DNA from: an uncultured Flavobacteriaceae bacterium
Lineage (GTDB): Bacteria > Bacteroidota > Bacteroidia > Flavobacteriales > Flavobacteriaceae
Assembly: GCA_913020295.1 (NCBI GenBank)
Contig: CAJWAA010000003.1
Coordinates: forward strand, 1 to 64,000
Reading direction: 5' to 3'
DNA length: 64,000 bases
Part shown: positions 53,001-61,083 of the stretch, in pieces
How the letters are laid out: each line of letters begins with the position of its first letter
How positions within the stretch are numbered: the stretch's first letter is position 1
Notes under the pieces: generated by a model
The model's database searches: none
The model's input: the letters and a program-made list of their open reading frames with translations, nothing else
What the model was told of the DNA's origin: nothing
Position numbers and translations under genes: made by a program

Positions 53001-53271
53001 TGTATAAATTGCCTGAGCTAAAAGCTGTTTTTCCACTTTCCAATTTGGAAAAAGCTATAGACTCTACATCCAATCTTAATCCAGCTTTTCGGGTTTTTTC
53101 ATCGGGGCCGTGGCATTGATAACATCGGTCAGAGAGTATGGGTTTGACGTGGTAATTGAAGTCGATCACTTCCGGTAAATTACTGTATTCCTGAGTGATT
53201 TCAGTAGGGACTTCGAGCGAGCACGAAAGTAGAAGACCAGCCAAGGCAATAATAGAATAAACCTTTTTCAT
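50053..53271 (-). CDS. PSCyt1-DUF1549-LamG-DUF1553 lipoprotein cytochrome
   Basis: ATG 53271 gives 1,072 residues. The SPII signal ends L-L-L-S-C (Cys17). Domains in order: PSCyt1 with C-Y-Q-C-H (50-54) and axial M-P-P-P near residue 107; DUF1549 at about 150-360 (L-D-L-I-G-L-P-P-S, W-L-D-L-S-R-Y-A-D-S-H-G); a second C-x-x-C-H (C-A-K-C-H, about residue 340); a coiled coil; a LamG/concanavalin-like domain at about 440-670; and DUF1553 at about 760-1060 (N-R-Y-W-Q-M-I-F-G-K-G-L, T-S-T-P-L-Q-A-L-V-L-L-N-D-P). It is probably surface or periplasmic, and the LamG domain may bind glycan. It lies 50 nt after the esterase gene. Confidence 0.9.
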   Translation of the reverse strand: MKKVYSIIALAGLLLSCSLEVPTEITQEYSNLPEVIDFNYHVKPILSDRCYQCHGPDEKTRKAGLRLDVESIAFSKLESGKTAFSSGNLYKSESAHRIINKDPDVIMPPPEANLSLTNREKAIIFKWIEQGAEWKEHWAFLPPKKQILKTNASALQNPIDQFVKMKLEQEGLDFSPKASKAILARRLYLDLIGLPPSIEELDTFLDDKSDHAYENLVDQLLKTDAFAERLALDWLDLSRYADSHGLHADGIRTMWPWRDWVLKAFKENMPYDQFVTWQLAGDLLPEATQEQKLATAFNRNSPMTAEGGVIDEEWRLHYVFDRTETLSTAFLGLTVACAKCHDHKFDPISQKDYFQLTAFFNNIRELGMTGDDGEFGPLLPLSNKEAQAKLDQLNHGLSRIKRDIAITREQLKKIYQYSEELALKTEAKPQSVFHGGFEKMSKIKKRRHGVDGKRDFYGKIDQMPEIVSGIKGNAFQFSKDHDQLYITNKLIPNLEWTDPFSFSIWLNTSKRKEGSSQSLIANSGGKNDLWRGWECYLDDQNKVNLRLINIAPSNLIHVRSVDSLKLNAWQHLTLTVDGSGKTEGVQFFHNGKKIETETVVDNLYKTIKPTYRDREKGFVSAQRNLIIGKSYEGSTGDYGLFTGKLDELKFFNGVLTPFEVQSIYSENSKQKDEIQWPVVQNHLIEKDPKILKLKKELKENREQYLEIYEPIPEIMVMREMEEPRQTYLYNRGNYNEPLYTVEAKVPGVLPAMDKNLPKNRLGLSQWLFDKKNPLTARVAVNRYWQMIFGKGLVTTPNDFGVQGQLPTHPELLDWLAVSFSEDWDLKALIKKMVLSKTYQQQSISSPVLEQKDPNNLLLARANTLRLPAEIIRDNALKVSGLLNTKVGGESVRPYQPKGLWKEKNNFSTFLLEYKESQGEDLYRRGLYTFIRRTSPPPNMLTFDATSREVCTVKREVTSTPLQALVLLNDPQFFEASRIFAERIIKSKETLEDQISHGFRMATSRHPKEEELEILINLYKSQYQYFRQNRDKAYQVLSVGEKARDMNLFSVKTAAMTMVANTLLNHNETYTKR

Positions 53272-53321
53272 CACCAACAAAAGCGTTTATATACTTATAA
53301 AATGGTTAATAGCTAAGTTAA

Positions 53322-54560
53322 TTAATTTTTGTAATAAAAATAGGGAGCTTTGTTATTTGGAAATTTTAGGAATTTCAGGACTTCGTATTCATTTTTCAGC
53401 GCAGAGGAAGGCCGTGGATTTTTAGGGGTAAATACTTTGAGTTTTTCAGGGGGAAGTATTTTGATAAAACTTTCGTCTATGGGACCTCCACTAAGGGATT
53501 TGGGATTTTCGAGTTTTAGGTGTTTTGTGAAAAAATGATAGGCAGCTATTCTTTTGGAATAACCATAGTCATGTTTTTCGTTGGCTAAATGTACATTTTC
53601 GACAAGATGGGATTTGCCCATAGCATTATAAACTTTTCTAATGTAGGGGAATTCTACATTTGGTGTATTGCGGGTCCAATCATCCCCATTGGAGATGAGT
53701 AACATGGGTCGTGGAGCAGCTAGAGCAGCTATCTCTACATTGTTGGTTTGAAAGTTGGCCGCCTTGTGAATAGGCATTCCGCTTTCGCAAACGCAACCTC
53801 CAAAAAAGTGAGCAGATACTTGCACTACAGGCACAGATACTTTGATCCTTTGATCAAGTGCGGTAAGTATAAAGGTTTGGGTACCTCCCCCAGAACCCCC
53901 AGTCATACCTACCCTTTTTGGGTCAACCTTCGGAAGACTCAATAAATAGTCAAGCACACGCTTGCTGTTCCATGTTTGTAATAACAAGCTAATAGGCATT
54001 TTGTGTCTGACTTGTTTACTTTCTCCATAACCTAACATGTCGTAGGCAAATACAATCGCACCTTTACTTGCCAAATATGCACTGCGGAGCTGTACATAGT
54101 CAGTGAAGCGTTTGTCTTTGAGGTGCCCATGGGGACTTAATATGGCCGCGTATTGATTTTGTTTTTTGAGAGGGCGGTATAGGTTTCCGGTGACATAAAA
54201 TCCTGGAAAACTTTCTAGGGCGATATTTTCTACAATATACCCTTCCATTATTTTTTCAGAATGTTTGATGACGTTGATTGGGCCTTTGTGGGAGGAAATT
54301 TTATTCCATTGCATTCCCTCCAGGATGTTTTGTCTAATGACTTTGGCTCTTTTTTCCCAGGATTGGGCATCGTTCCAATAACCGGAGAAGACATCCATTT
54401 TTATTTTTCCTTCGGCATCAGTCCAGTAACGTCCATTACAAATCATATTGTTTTGCTCCAAAATGGTTCCCTGATTAGTTTCAATTTTAAACCCTTGAGA
54501 CAGTAGCAAATTAGAGCTGATAATTGCCAAACTGAAAAAAAGTCTTAGTAAGGATTTCAT
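53322..54560 (-). CDS. Secreted acetyl-xylan-esterase-like alpha/beta hydrolase (CE7/CE15-like)
   Basis: The protein has 412 residues with signal peptide ending L-L-L-S-Q. The nucleophile elbow is G-G-S-G-G (Ser223) in V-G-M-T-G-G-S-G-G-G-T. P-H-G-H (143-146) is the oxyanion region and E-K-H-D-Y-G holds the likely catalytic His. G-G-C-V-C-E-S-G near 250 suggests a disulfide. It removes acetyl or methyl-uronate esters from polysaccharides. It is the first gene of the minus-strand cytochrome/DUF1501 operon, linking that set to glycans. Confidence 0.82.
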   Translation of the reverse strand: MKSLLRLFFSLAIISSNLLLSQGFKIETNQGTILEQNNMICNGRYWTDAEGKIKMDVFSGYWNDAQSWEKRAKVIRQNILEGMQWNKISSHKGPINVIKHSEKIMEGYIVENIALESFPGFYVTGNLYRPLKKQNQYAAILSPHGHLKDKRFTDYVQLRSAYLASKGAIVFAYDMLGYGESKQVRHKMPISLLLQTWNSKRVLDYLLSLPKVDPKRVGMTGGSGGGTQTFILTALDQRIKVSVPVVQVSAHFFGGCVCESGMPIHKAANFQTNNVEIAALAAPRPMLLISNGDDWTRNTPNVEFPYIRKVYNAMGKSHLVENVHLANEKHDYGYSKRIAAYHFFTKHLKLENPKSLSGGPIDESFIKILPPEKLKVFTPKNPRPSSALKNEYEVLKFLKFPNNKAPYFYYKN

Positions 54561-54897
54561 TTGTGAAATTTCAAATAGACATACAATTTAGAAAACCTTA
54601 CACAAAAAAAAAATAATATTTTTTGAAATGCAGCTGGTTATTTAATTCTGAGCATCAATGGCCAATAATAAATTAAACTAATTTTTAACCCAAACAAATA
54701 ACCTTTTTAATTTATAAAAGGATTGAGTTTAAAAATTTATTTAAAATCATTTAAAAAACTTTACAAGTTTATAGCTCAATTTTGGTGAGTCAACCAAAAG
54801 GTTTTTAAATTATAAATAACTATTTCTAGGGACATAATCTAAAAAAACTCTTATTTGAAATTCCAAATTGTTAATTTTAAATAAATTTAAAATACTA
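54561..54897. other. Very AT-rich divergent intergenic region
   Basis: This 337-bp spacer separates the minus-strand esterase operon from the plus-strand sulfatase and marks a sharp drop in GC. It must carry both promoters. I found only imperfect -7-like boxes (for example TCTATTTG on the minus strand just upstream of 54560) and no clear -33 partner. Confidence 0.45.
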
Positions 54898-56289
54898 ATG
54901 AAGCAATATAATTTGGGAATTTTAATCGTAATTATTTTTTCACTCCAAAATATTATAAAAGCAAATGATTTACCAAATATTGTATTTTTCATAGCAGACG
55001 ATTTAGGAGTTTATCATACATCTGCGTATGGTGCTGATTGGATATCTACTCCCAACATCAAATTTCTCTCTGAACAAGGAATGAAGTTTAACAGAGCCTA
55101 TGTGGCGTCACCAAGTTGTGTACCTAGTAGGGCTGCATTAATGACAGGGTTGATGCCATATAAAAATGGAATTGTTGGAAATCATGAAAAAGTGAGGAAG
55201 CCAAACGTCGAGCCTTTACTTCCAATATTAATTGACCTTGGATACGAAATAGTTTGGCTGGGAAAGGTTGGGCATGGACCAGGCTCAGACTCAGGAAATG
55301 AGATCAATGTAATAGAAACTGAAGGTTTCAGACCTCAACCAAAAGAGCTTGAAGTATTTCTTAAAAATAGAAAGAGTAATCGACCAATTATTATATTTTT
55401 TGGCACTAGATATCCACACAGACCATGGCCAGAGCAGGATAATGTGCGTATCAAGCCAAATGAAGTTGAAATTCCAGAAAAAACCTTTGATACTTACGAG
55501 GCAAGAATGGAAATTTCAAGATATGTTGAAGCTGTTGAGATTGTTGATAGAAAGTTTGGTGAAATTGAAGAATTAATAAAAAAATATTTGAAAACTAAAA
55601 ATACTATAACCATTTTCACTTCTGATAATGGGCAAGCATGGCCTTTTGCAAAATGGGATTTATATGAGACTGGAATAAGAACCCCTTTATTAATTAGATG
55701 GCCTAACAAAATTAAACCTAAATCAGTTTCTGATGCAATGGTTAGTTGGATTGACTTGATTCCAACAATTATTGATATCGCTGGTGGGAAAATTCCATGG
55801 GAAATTGATGGTATTTCATTTAAAGAAAATTTAATTGGAAAAAAATTAACCCATAGAGATAAAATTTTTGGGGTTCATAAAGGTGACAACAATTGGAATG
55901 TGTATCCTATTAGATCAGTCAGAAATGACAAATGGAAATATATATATAATATCCATCCCGAGTTTTATCGAACAACTCATATGGATCTCGTAAAAAAAGA
56001 ATCAAAATTTCATAATCGACAGTGGAGATCTTGGGTTAAAGCTTCAAATGAAAATATATTAGCCATGAAATTTCTTAAAGCATACCACACGAGGCCTAAG
56101 GAGGAACTTTACAGAGTGGATGTTGATTCTTTTGAATATGAAAATTTGGCAAATAATCCCAAGTACAAATCTGTTGTTAAAAAAATGAGAAAAATTTTAT
56201 TTGACAGAATGAAAAGAGTAGGTGACGATCAATCATTGAGTGGAAAACCAAGATTTTTAAAAGATTATAGCTTTTTTAGTACCAATTAA
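54898..56289 (+). CDS. Secreted S1-type sulfatase (heparan-N-sulfatase-like)
   Basis: I chose ATG 54898 (463 aa), ahead of a clean signal peptide ending I-K-A-N; a start at 54868 adds ten unlikely residues. Metal site I-A-D-D-L-G (32-37), formylglycine motif C-V-P-S-R (Cys74), G-K-V-G-H and T-S-D-N-G-Q are present. The C-V-P-S-R form and short length resemble the sulfamidase/S1_8 group. It is AT-rich like its downstream neighbours and convergent with GH51 (37 bp). Confidence 0.92.
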   Translation: MKQYNLGILIVIIFSLQNIIKANDLPNIVFFIADDLGVYHTSAYGADWISTPNIKFLSEQGMKFNRAYVASPSCVPSRAALMTGLMPYKNGIVGNHEKVRKPNVEPLLPILIDLGYEIVWLGKVGHGPGSDSGNEINVIETEGFRPQPKELEVFLKNRKSNRPIIIFFGTRYPHRPWPEQDNVRIKPNEVEIPEKTFDTYEARMEISRYVEAVEIVDRKFGEIEELIKKYLKTKNTITIFTSDNGQAWPFAKWDLYETGIRTPLLIRWPNKIKPKSVSDAMVSWIDLIPTIIDIAGGKIPWEIDGISFKENLIGKKLTHRDKIFGVHKGDNNWNVYPIRSVRNDKWKYIYNIHPEFYRTTHMDLVKKESKFHNRQWRSWVKASNENILAMKFLKAYHTRPKEELYRVDVDSFEYENLANNPKYKSVVKKMRKILFDRMKRVGDDQSLSGKPRFLKDYSFFSTN

Positions 56290-56326
56290 ATGATCTTGAT
56301 AATATTATCACATTAACAAATTGGAA

Positions 56327-57895
56327 TTATAATTTATTTCTATCAGTTATAAGTTTAATTAACATTACTGAGTGGGGTGGGATTTTAAAATCGAGATTTT
56401 CCGAATTGAATTTAAATTTTGTAAATAAAACAGATTTTACTAAATCATTTTTTTTAAAATTATTGTGGGCATTAATTTTTTCTGAAGAAATAATATTTAT
56501 TCTCACATCTTTGATATTCAAATCAAATAATTCAAATAAAACTTTATGTGATTTTTTGTTATCTATATTTACTAGAGAAATATTAATATTTCCTAATTTG
56601 TCTCTTGAAGCCGATGCATTAAGTGCTTTAAGACTCTCTAATTTGTGTTTGTAAATTGGAGAATCAAATTTTAGATTAACAAGTTCAGCATTTTGATGAA
56701 CAGAATATAGTTTCATTACATGGTAAGTAGGTGTCAAAATAATTTTATTCCCTTCGGTCAAAATTATAGCCTGAAGAACATTAACAGTTTGAGCTAGATT
56801 AGCCATTTTTACTCGTCTAGCGTGGTTATTGAAAATATTCAAAGTTACCCCAGCAATTATTGCATCCCTCATTGTATTTTGCTGATACAAAAATCTTGGT
56901 TTAGTGCCTATTTCCTCTCCATACCATGACCCCCATTCGTCTACAACTAAATCTATTTTCTGATCTTTGTCATATTTATCCATTATGGTAATATGATTTT
57001 TTATTATTTCTTCGATTTTAAGCGCACTTTTGATTGTCATAAAGTAATCCTTTGGACTAAAATTTATAGCTGAGCCAGAAGGATTTTTACCTGCACCTAT
57101 TACACCGGAGGCTGATGTGTAGTAGTGTAAGGAAATTGCCTCTATTAATTTTTTTGGAATATTTTTAAGTAGAACTTCAGTCCAATTATAATTTTCGCCA
57201 TATGCACCAGCAGCAACTCTATATATATTATTGCTGTTTTGTCTATTCGTCATAAATGATGAATACAATCGGAATTTGTTTGCATAAAATTCAGCTGTCA
57301 TCATACCGCCACATCCCCAAGTTTCATTTCCTACACCCCAAAACTTTACGTTCCAAGGTGCTTCACGACCATTTTTTTTTCTTAATTCAGACATCGGGCT
57401 TTTACCATCGTGATTGGTGTATTGGATCCAATCCATAACATCTCTTACAGAACCAGTTCCAATATTGGCAGAAATAAATGGTTCCGTACCTAATTCCTCA
57501 CAAAGATTTAAAAAATCATGAGTACCAAAACTATTATCTTCAGTTTCTCCACCCCACCAAATGTTAACTATTGAGGGACGTTTTTCTTTAGGCCCAATTC
57601 CATCCTTCCAATGATAATAGTCTGCAAAACAACCTCCAGGCCATCTTAAATTAGGTATTTTTAATTGTTTTAAAGCTTCAATTATATCAATCCTAACTCC
57701 GTTAAGATTCGGGATTTCACTATTCTTGCCGACATATATTCCATCATAAATACACCTTCCCAAATGTTCTGCAAAATGCCCATAAATATGTTTGCTGATT
57801 GTTGTTGTTGTTTTTGGAATTCGTATATTTATTTTTGTCTGAGCCATAGCAAGACTGAAACAAAAAAATATTATAGCAAATACGTAAACTCTCAT
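56327..57895 (-). CDS. Secreted GH51 alpha-L-arabinofuranosidase
   Basis: The protein has 522 residues with a signal peptide ending A-M-A-Q. The GH51 barrel starts I-S-K-H-I-Y-G-H-F-A-E-H-L-G. R-W-P-G-G (84-88), the acid/base Glu191 in G-V-G-N-E-T-W-G and the nucleophile Glu320 in V-D-E-W-G are conserved. It releases terminal L-arabinofuranose, which araB-D-A would metabolise. It is divergent from the GH43 gene with only 37 bp between start codons. Confidence 0.94.
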   Translation of the reverse strand: MRVYVFAIIFFCFSLAMAQTKINIRIPKTTTTISKHIYGHFAEHLGRCIYDGIYVGKNSEIPNLNGVRIDIIEALKQLKIPNLRWPGGCFADYYHWKDGIGPKEKRPSIVNIWWGGETEDNSFGTHDFLNLCEELGTEPFISANIGTGSVRDVMDWIQYTNHDGKSPMSELRKKNGREAPWNVKFWGVGNETWGCGGMMTAEFYANKFRLYSSFMTNRQNSNNIYRVAAGAYGENYNWTEVLLKNIPKKLIEAISLHYYTSASGVIGAGKNPSGSAINFSPKDYFMTIKSALKIEEIIKNHITIMDKYDKDQKIDLVVDEWGSWYGEEIGTKPRFLYQQNTMRDAIIAGVTLNIFNNHARRVKMANLAQTVNVLQAIILTEGNKIILTPTYHVMKLYSVHQNAELVNLKFDSPIYKHKLESLKALNASASRDKLGNINISLVNIDNKKSHKVLFELFDLNIKDVRINIISSEKINAHNNFKKNDLVKSVLFTKFKFNSENLDFKIPPHSVMLIKLITDRNKL

Positions 57896-57932
57896 AAATA
57901 CTGGCTAATTAAATAAGTTTTATTAAAACACT

Positions 57933-59294
57933 ATGATTACCAAATTACCAAGAAATTTTTTAACAAATCTTTTTTTTTTCATTTTTATTGTGGGATATAA
58001 TTTCTCACTCTCTCAAAATCCAATAATACCAAATAAGGGAGTCAATGATCCCCACATAAGAATAATTGATGACAGGGCATATCTCGCCGCATCACACGAC
58101 AGAAGTTCAAAAAATAAAACTTTTGAGATGGATGATTGGTGGCTTTGGTCATCAGATAATTTGGTAGATTGGCATCTTGTCAAAAAATTATCCCCCAAAG
58201 AAACATACATAGGCAATGCATATAATAAATGCTGGGCCACTGATATAGTCAAAAGAAATGATAAATATTATTGGTACTTCTCAGAGGCTAACATTAATTC
58301 AGGAGTTGTAATGGCTGAAGATCCAATGGGTCCTTGGGTTGACCCACTCGGGGAACCTCTGCTAAAAGAAGATTTAACACCTACCAAAGAATATGATATG
58401 GGAATTTTTGAAGATGTTGACGGTGATTTTTATATCGTATTTGGAATATGGGATTATTACATAGCTAAGTTAAATGATGATATGATATCCTTAGCTGAAG
58501 CTCCAAAAAAAATTATTGTAAGTAATCCAAGGGGGCCTTACAACCTATGCGGAACTAGAAAAGAAAAGACAACAGATGACAAACCTTTTATACATTATTA
58601 TAATAAAAAATATTATTTATCATGGGGATGTTTTTATGCAATTTCAGATAATGTATATGGTCCATATGACTATAAAGGGTCTATAATTGAAAGTAAAAGT
58701 TTTGCTCATGGTTATGATTCGCCAACATGGCCAAATGGATTTAAACAAGGACGTCATGGATCTTTTTTTAATTGGCATAATCAATGGTACTTTGCATATT
58801 GCGATATGAGTCAAACAGGTAACCGATATTTCCGAGATACATTTATTAGTTATGTTAATTATAGGGAAAATGGGGAAATAGCACCAATAAGGGTAGATGG
58901 TGTAGGAGTAGGAAATTTTGATATTAATAAAGGTGATATTAATGCTGTAGAATATTTTAAGTCGGTTGGGGTAAAAAAAATTGAAAATACTGATGGCTCA
59001 TTCTCAATTTCAGAGATTGGAGATAAAGATTTTTTAGTATTTAATAAAATCAGGGGTCTTAAAGGAAAAAAACACATAAAGTTTACTGGAAAATTTAATC
59101 ATAATTTTAAAATTGAAGCTAGGCTAGATTCTCCAAGTGGTGAGTTAATTGGATCATATAATTTTGATCATCGAAATAAGATTGATGAATATGAATTTAA
59201 ATTCTCATCAATTAAAGATACTATAAACTTGTGCATACTTTTTCGTGGGGAAAAAGATAAATTTGGGGACTTAAAAAAAATCAGTTTTAGATAA
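57933..59294 (+). CDS. Secreted GH43 family glycosidase (arabinanase/arabinofuranosidase/xylosidase type)
   Basis: The protein has 453 residues with signal peptide ending L-S-Q. The five-bladed propeller has the base Asp39 in V-N-D-P-H, blade motif S-S-D-N-L-V-D-W, a likely pKa-tuning Asp155 in E-Y-D-M-G-I-F, and R-H-G-S-F-F-N-W (about 272-279). A C-terminal ~110-residue beta domain (after about 340) may bind carbohydrate. Head-to-head with GH51 and near araBDA, it most likely acts on arabinose linkages. It ends 7 nt from the convergent sulfatase. Confidence 0.88.
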   Translation: MITKLPRNFLTNLFFFIFIVGYNFSLSQNPIIPNKGVNDPHIRIIDDRAYLAASHDRSSKNKTFEMDDWWLWSSDNLVDWHLVKKLSPKETYIGNAYNKCWATDIVKRNDKYYWYFSEANINSGVVMAEDPMGPWVDPLGEPLLKEDLTPTKEYDMGIFEDVDGDFYIVFGIWDYYIAKLNDDMISLAEAPKKIIVSNPRGPYNLCGTRKEKTTDDKPFIHYYNKKYYLSWGCFYAISDNVYGPYDYKGSIIESKSFAHGYDSPTWPNGFKQGRHGSFFNWHNQWYFAYCDMSQTGNRYFRDTFISYVNYRENGEIAPIRVDGVGVGNFDINKGDINAVEYFKSVGVKKIENTDGSFSISEIGDKDFLVFNKIRGLKGKKHIKFTGKFNHNFKIEARLDSPSGELIGSYNFDHRNKIDEYEFKFSSIKDTINLCILFRGEKDKFGDLKKISFR

Positions 59295-59301
59295 CTTTTT
59301 A

Positions 59302-60840
59302 CTATTTTGGCCTAGGATCATTCTTTATTTTTGAAATTGGTATGAATCCAGTTTTTTTTATTTTTCCATCATAAACTTTATATCCTTTTGGAGGTTTTAT
59401 AGTTTTATCAAAACTTTCCTTCAATTCTAATCTATCAGATAATTGTTTTCTAAAATCATCTATTTTCTCTTTAAACCCAGGATCATATGCTAAATTTTCA
59501 AATTCGTTTGGATCTGTTTGATGATTATACAATTCTTCAAGATTATTGGAAGCATAAAAAATATACCTGAAATTTTTGCTTCTTAAGGAATGACCGATAT
59601 CTCCAGAACTAAATTTAAAACTAGTCATTGCAGATTTTTTTCTCTTAGCATGAATATTCTGTAGTTGAGGTAGTAAGCTCTCCCCATTACAATGATTGGG
59701 AGGCTCATAACCAGCAAGCTCTGCCAAAGTTGGATAAATGTCGACAAGTGACACTGGTTCATCACATTGAATTCCATTTGAACTCATATTAGGAAAACTA
59801 ATAAAAAGTGGAACTCTAGTTGATTCTTCCCAAAGTGAAAATTTTTCCCAATTTTCTTTTTCACCAATGTGCATCCCATGGTCAGACCACAATATAATAA
59901 TTGTATTTTTTGAGTGTTTTGATGCCTTAAGAGCTCTCATTACTCTACCTATTTGATTATCGGCGAATGCAATGGATGCTAGATATGCTTGGATTACCTT
60001 TTCCCACTGCATATTGTCCTGAACAAACTTATGCCACTTTCTTCTACCATGGTCATATGCATCTTCAAGGTCATTTTCTTTAGTTTTCAATGGTTTAATA
60101 TCTTCTAGCGGGAACATATCAAAGTATTTTTTTGGAACCTCCCAGGGCATATGTGGACGAAATAAACCAAATGCCAAAAAAAGTGGTTTTTCATGATCTT
60201 TTTTAAGCTCTGAAATAACCCAATCAACAACATGGTAATCGCTCATTTTATTGTCATCTAAATCGAGAGGCCCCCATGTAAAATACTTATGCCTTTTACC
60301 AATAAAATAGTCAGGGTCAATTATTTCTTTTTTACCTCTAATTTGAAATGGAATGGGAGCATAAATATTGGGATAGTAAAAATCCCAGCCATTTGGATCC
60401 GCTTGATTTATTAGTGTCCAGGGAGGAGCTAATGAATGATAAATTTTACCACCACCTAATGTTTTATATCCCCTGTTTTTGAAAAATTGATCTATTGTTT
60501 CAATATTTTTCAAAGAAGGGATTTCCCTCCATTTTGGTCCATCATACCATTGATTATCTAGAACACTTGATTTATGAGGCATTACACCAGTCATAACAGA
60601 TAACCGGGATGGAGAGCATGCTGGTGAGGAACAATGGGCATTAGAAAATAAAATAGAATTTTTAGCTAGACTGTCAAGATTTGGAGTTTTTGTTATTGAA
60701 AGTCCACCCAATGGACCAATCCAATCATTCATATCATCTATTGCGATAAATAGAATATTTGGTTTGTCTTTAATCTGAGCTTTTAGGTTTGTGTTCAATA
60801 ATATAGCTATTAAAAAACATAAATTGGAGAGTGTTTTCAT
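59302..60840 (-). CDS. Secreted S1-type sulfatase (iduronate-2-sulfatase-like)
   Basis: The protein has 512 residues with signal peptide ending L-K-A-Q. Metal site I-D-D-M-N-D-W (34-40) and formylglycine motif C-S-P-S-R (Cys75) with the I-D-D-M-N-D spelling typical of iduronate-2-sulfatase-like (S1_7) members. G-G-G-K-I-Y-H and W-S-D-H-G-M-H-I-G-E-K are also present. It would remove sulfate from the arabinose- or uronate-containing polymer. It is convergent with GH43 and divergent from araB by 243 bp. Confidence 0.92.
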   Translation of the reverse strand: MKTLSNLCFLIAILLNTNLKAQIKDKPNILFIAIDDMNDWIGPLGGLSITKTPNLDSLAKNSILFSNAHCSSPACSPSRLSVMTGVMPHKSSVLDNQWYDGPKWREIPSLKNIETIDQFFKNRGYKTLGGGKIYHSLAPPWTLINQADPNGWDFYYPNIYAPIPFQIRGKKEIIDPDYFIGKRHKYFTWGPLDLDDNKMSDYHVVDWVISELKKDHEKPLFLAFGLFRPHMPWEVPKKYFDMFPLEDIKPLKTKENDLEDAYDHGRRKWHKFVQDNMQWEKVIQAYLASIAFADNQIGRVMRALKASKHSKNTIIILWSDHGMHIGEKENWEKFSLWEESTRVPLFISFPNMSSNGIQCDEPVSLVDIYPTLAELAGYEPPNHCNGESLLPQLQNIHAKRKKSAMTSFKFSSGDIGHSLRSKNFRYIFYASNNLEELYNHQTDPNEFENLAYDPGFKEKIDDFRKQLSDRLELKESFDKTIKPPKGYKVYDGKIKKTGFIPISKIKNDPRPK

Positions 60841-61083
60841 TTTTAAAGTAAATTAAAGTTCATTTGGATTTGATTTGAATGGATTTATTGATAAATTCCT
60901 AATATAGTTTATTTGAAATTTTTAAATAATTTTTAAAATTAAATTTTTTATTTAAAGTGCATAGTGCGAGATTATCTATAGTTGTTTATTATTTTTAAAT
61001 ACTTAATATTTTTAACAAGAAAGGTCATTTCACATAAGCACTACTAATTAATTAAATTCAATTTGTAATTTTCTGAATAGTCT

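Noticed and set aside
56297-56310. Palindrome TGATAATATTATCA between convergent sulfatase and GH51 genes
   Set aside because: Perfect 14-bp palindrome but without a loop or T-run, in AT-rich DNA; too weak to call a terminator or operator.
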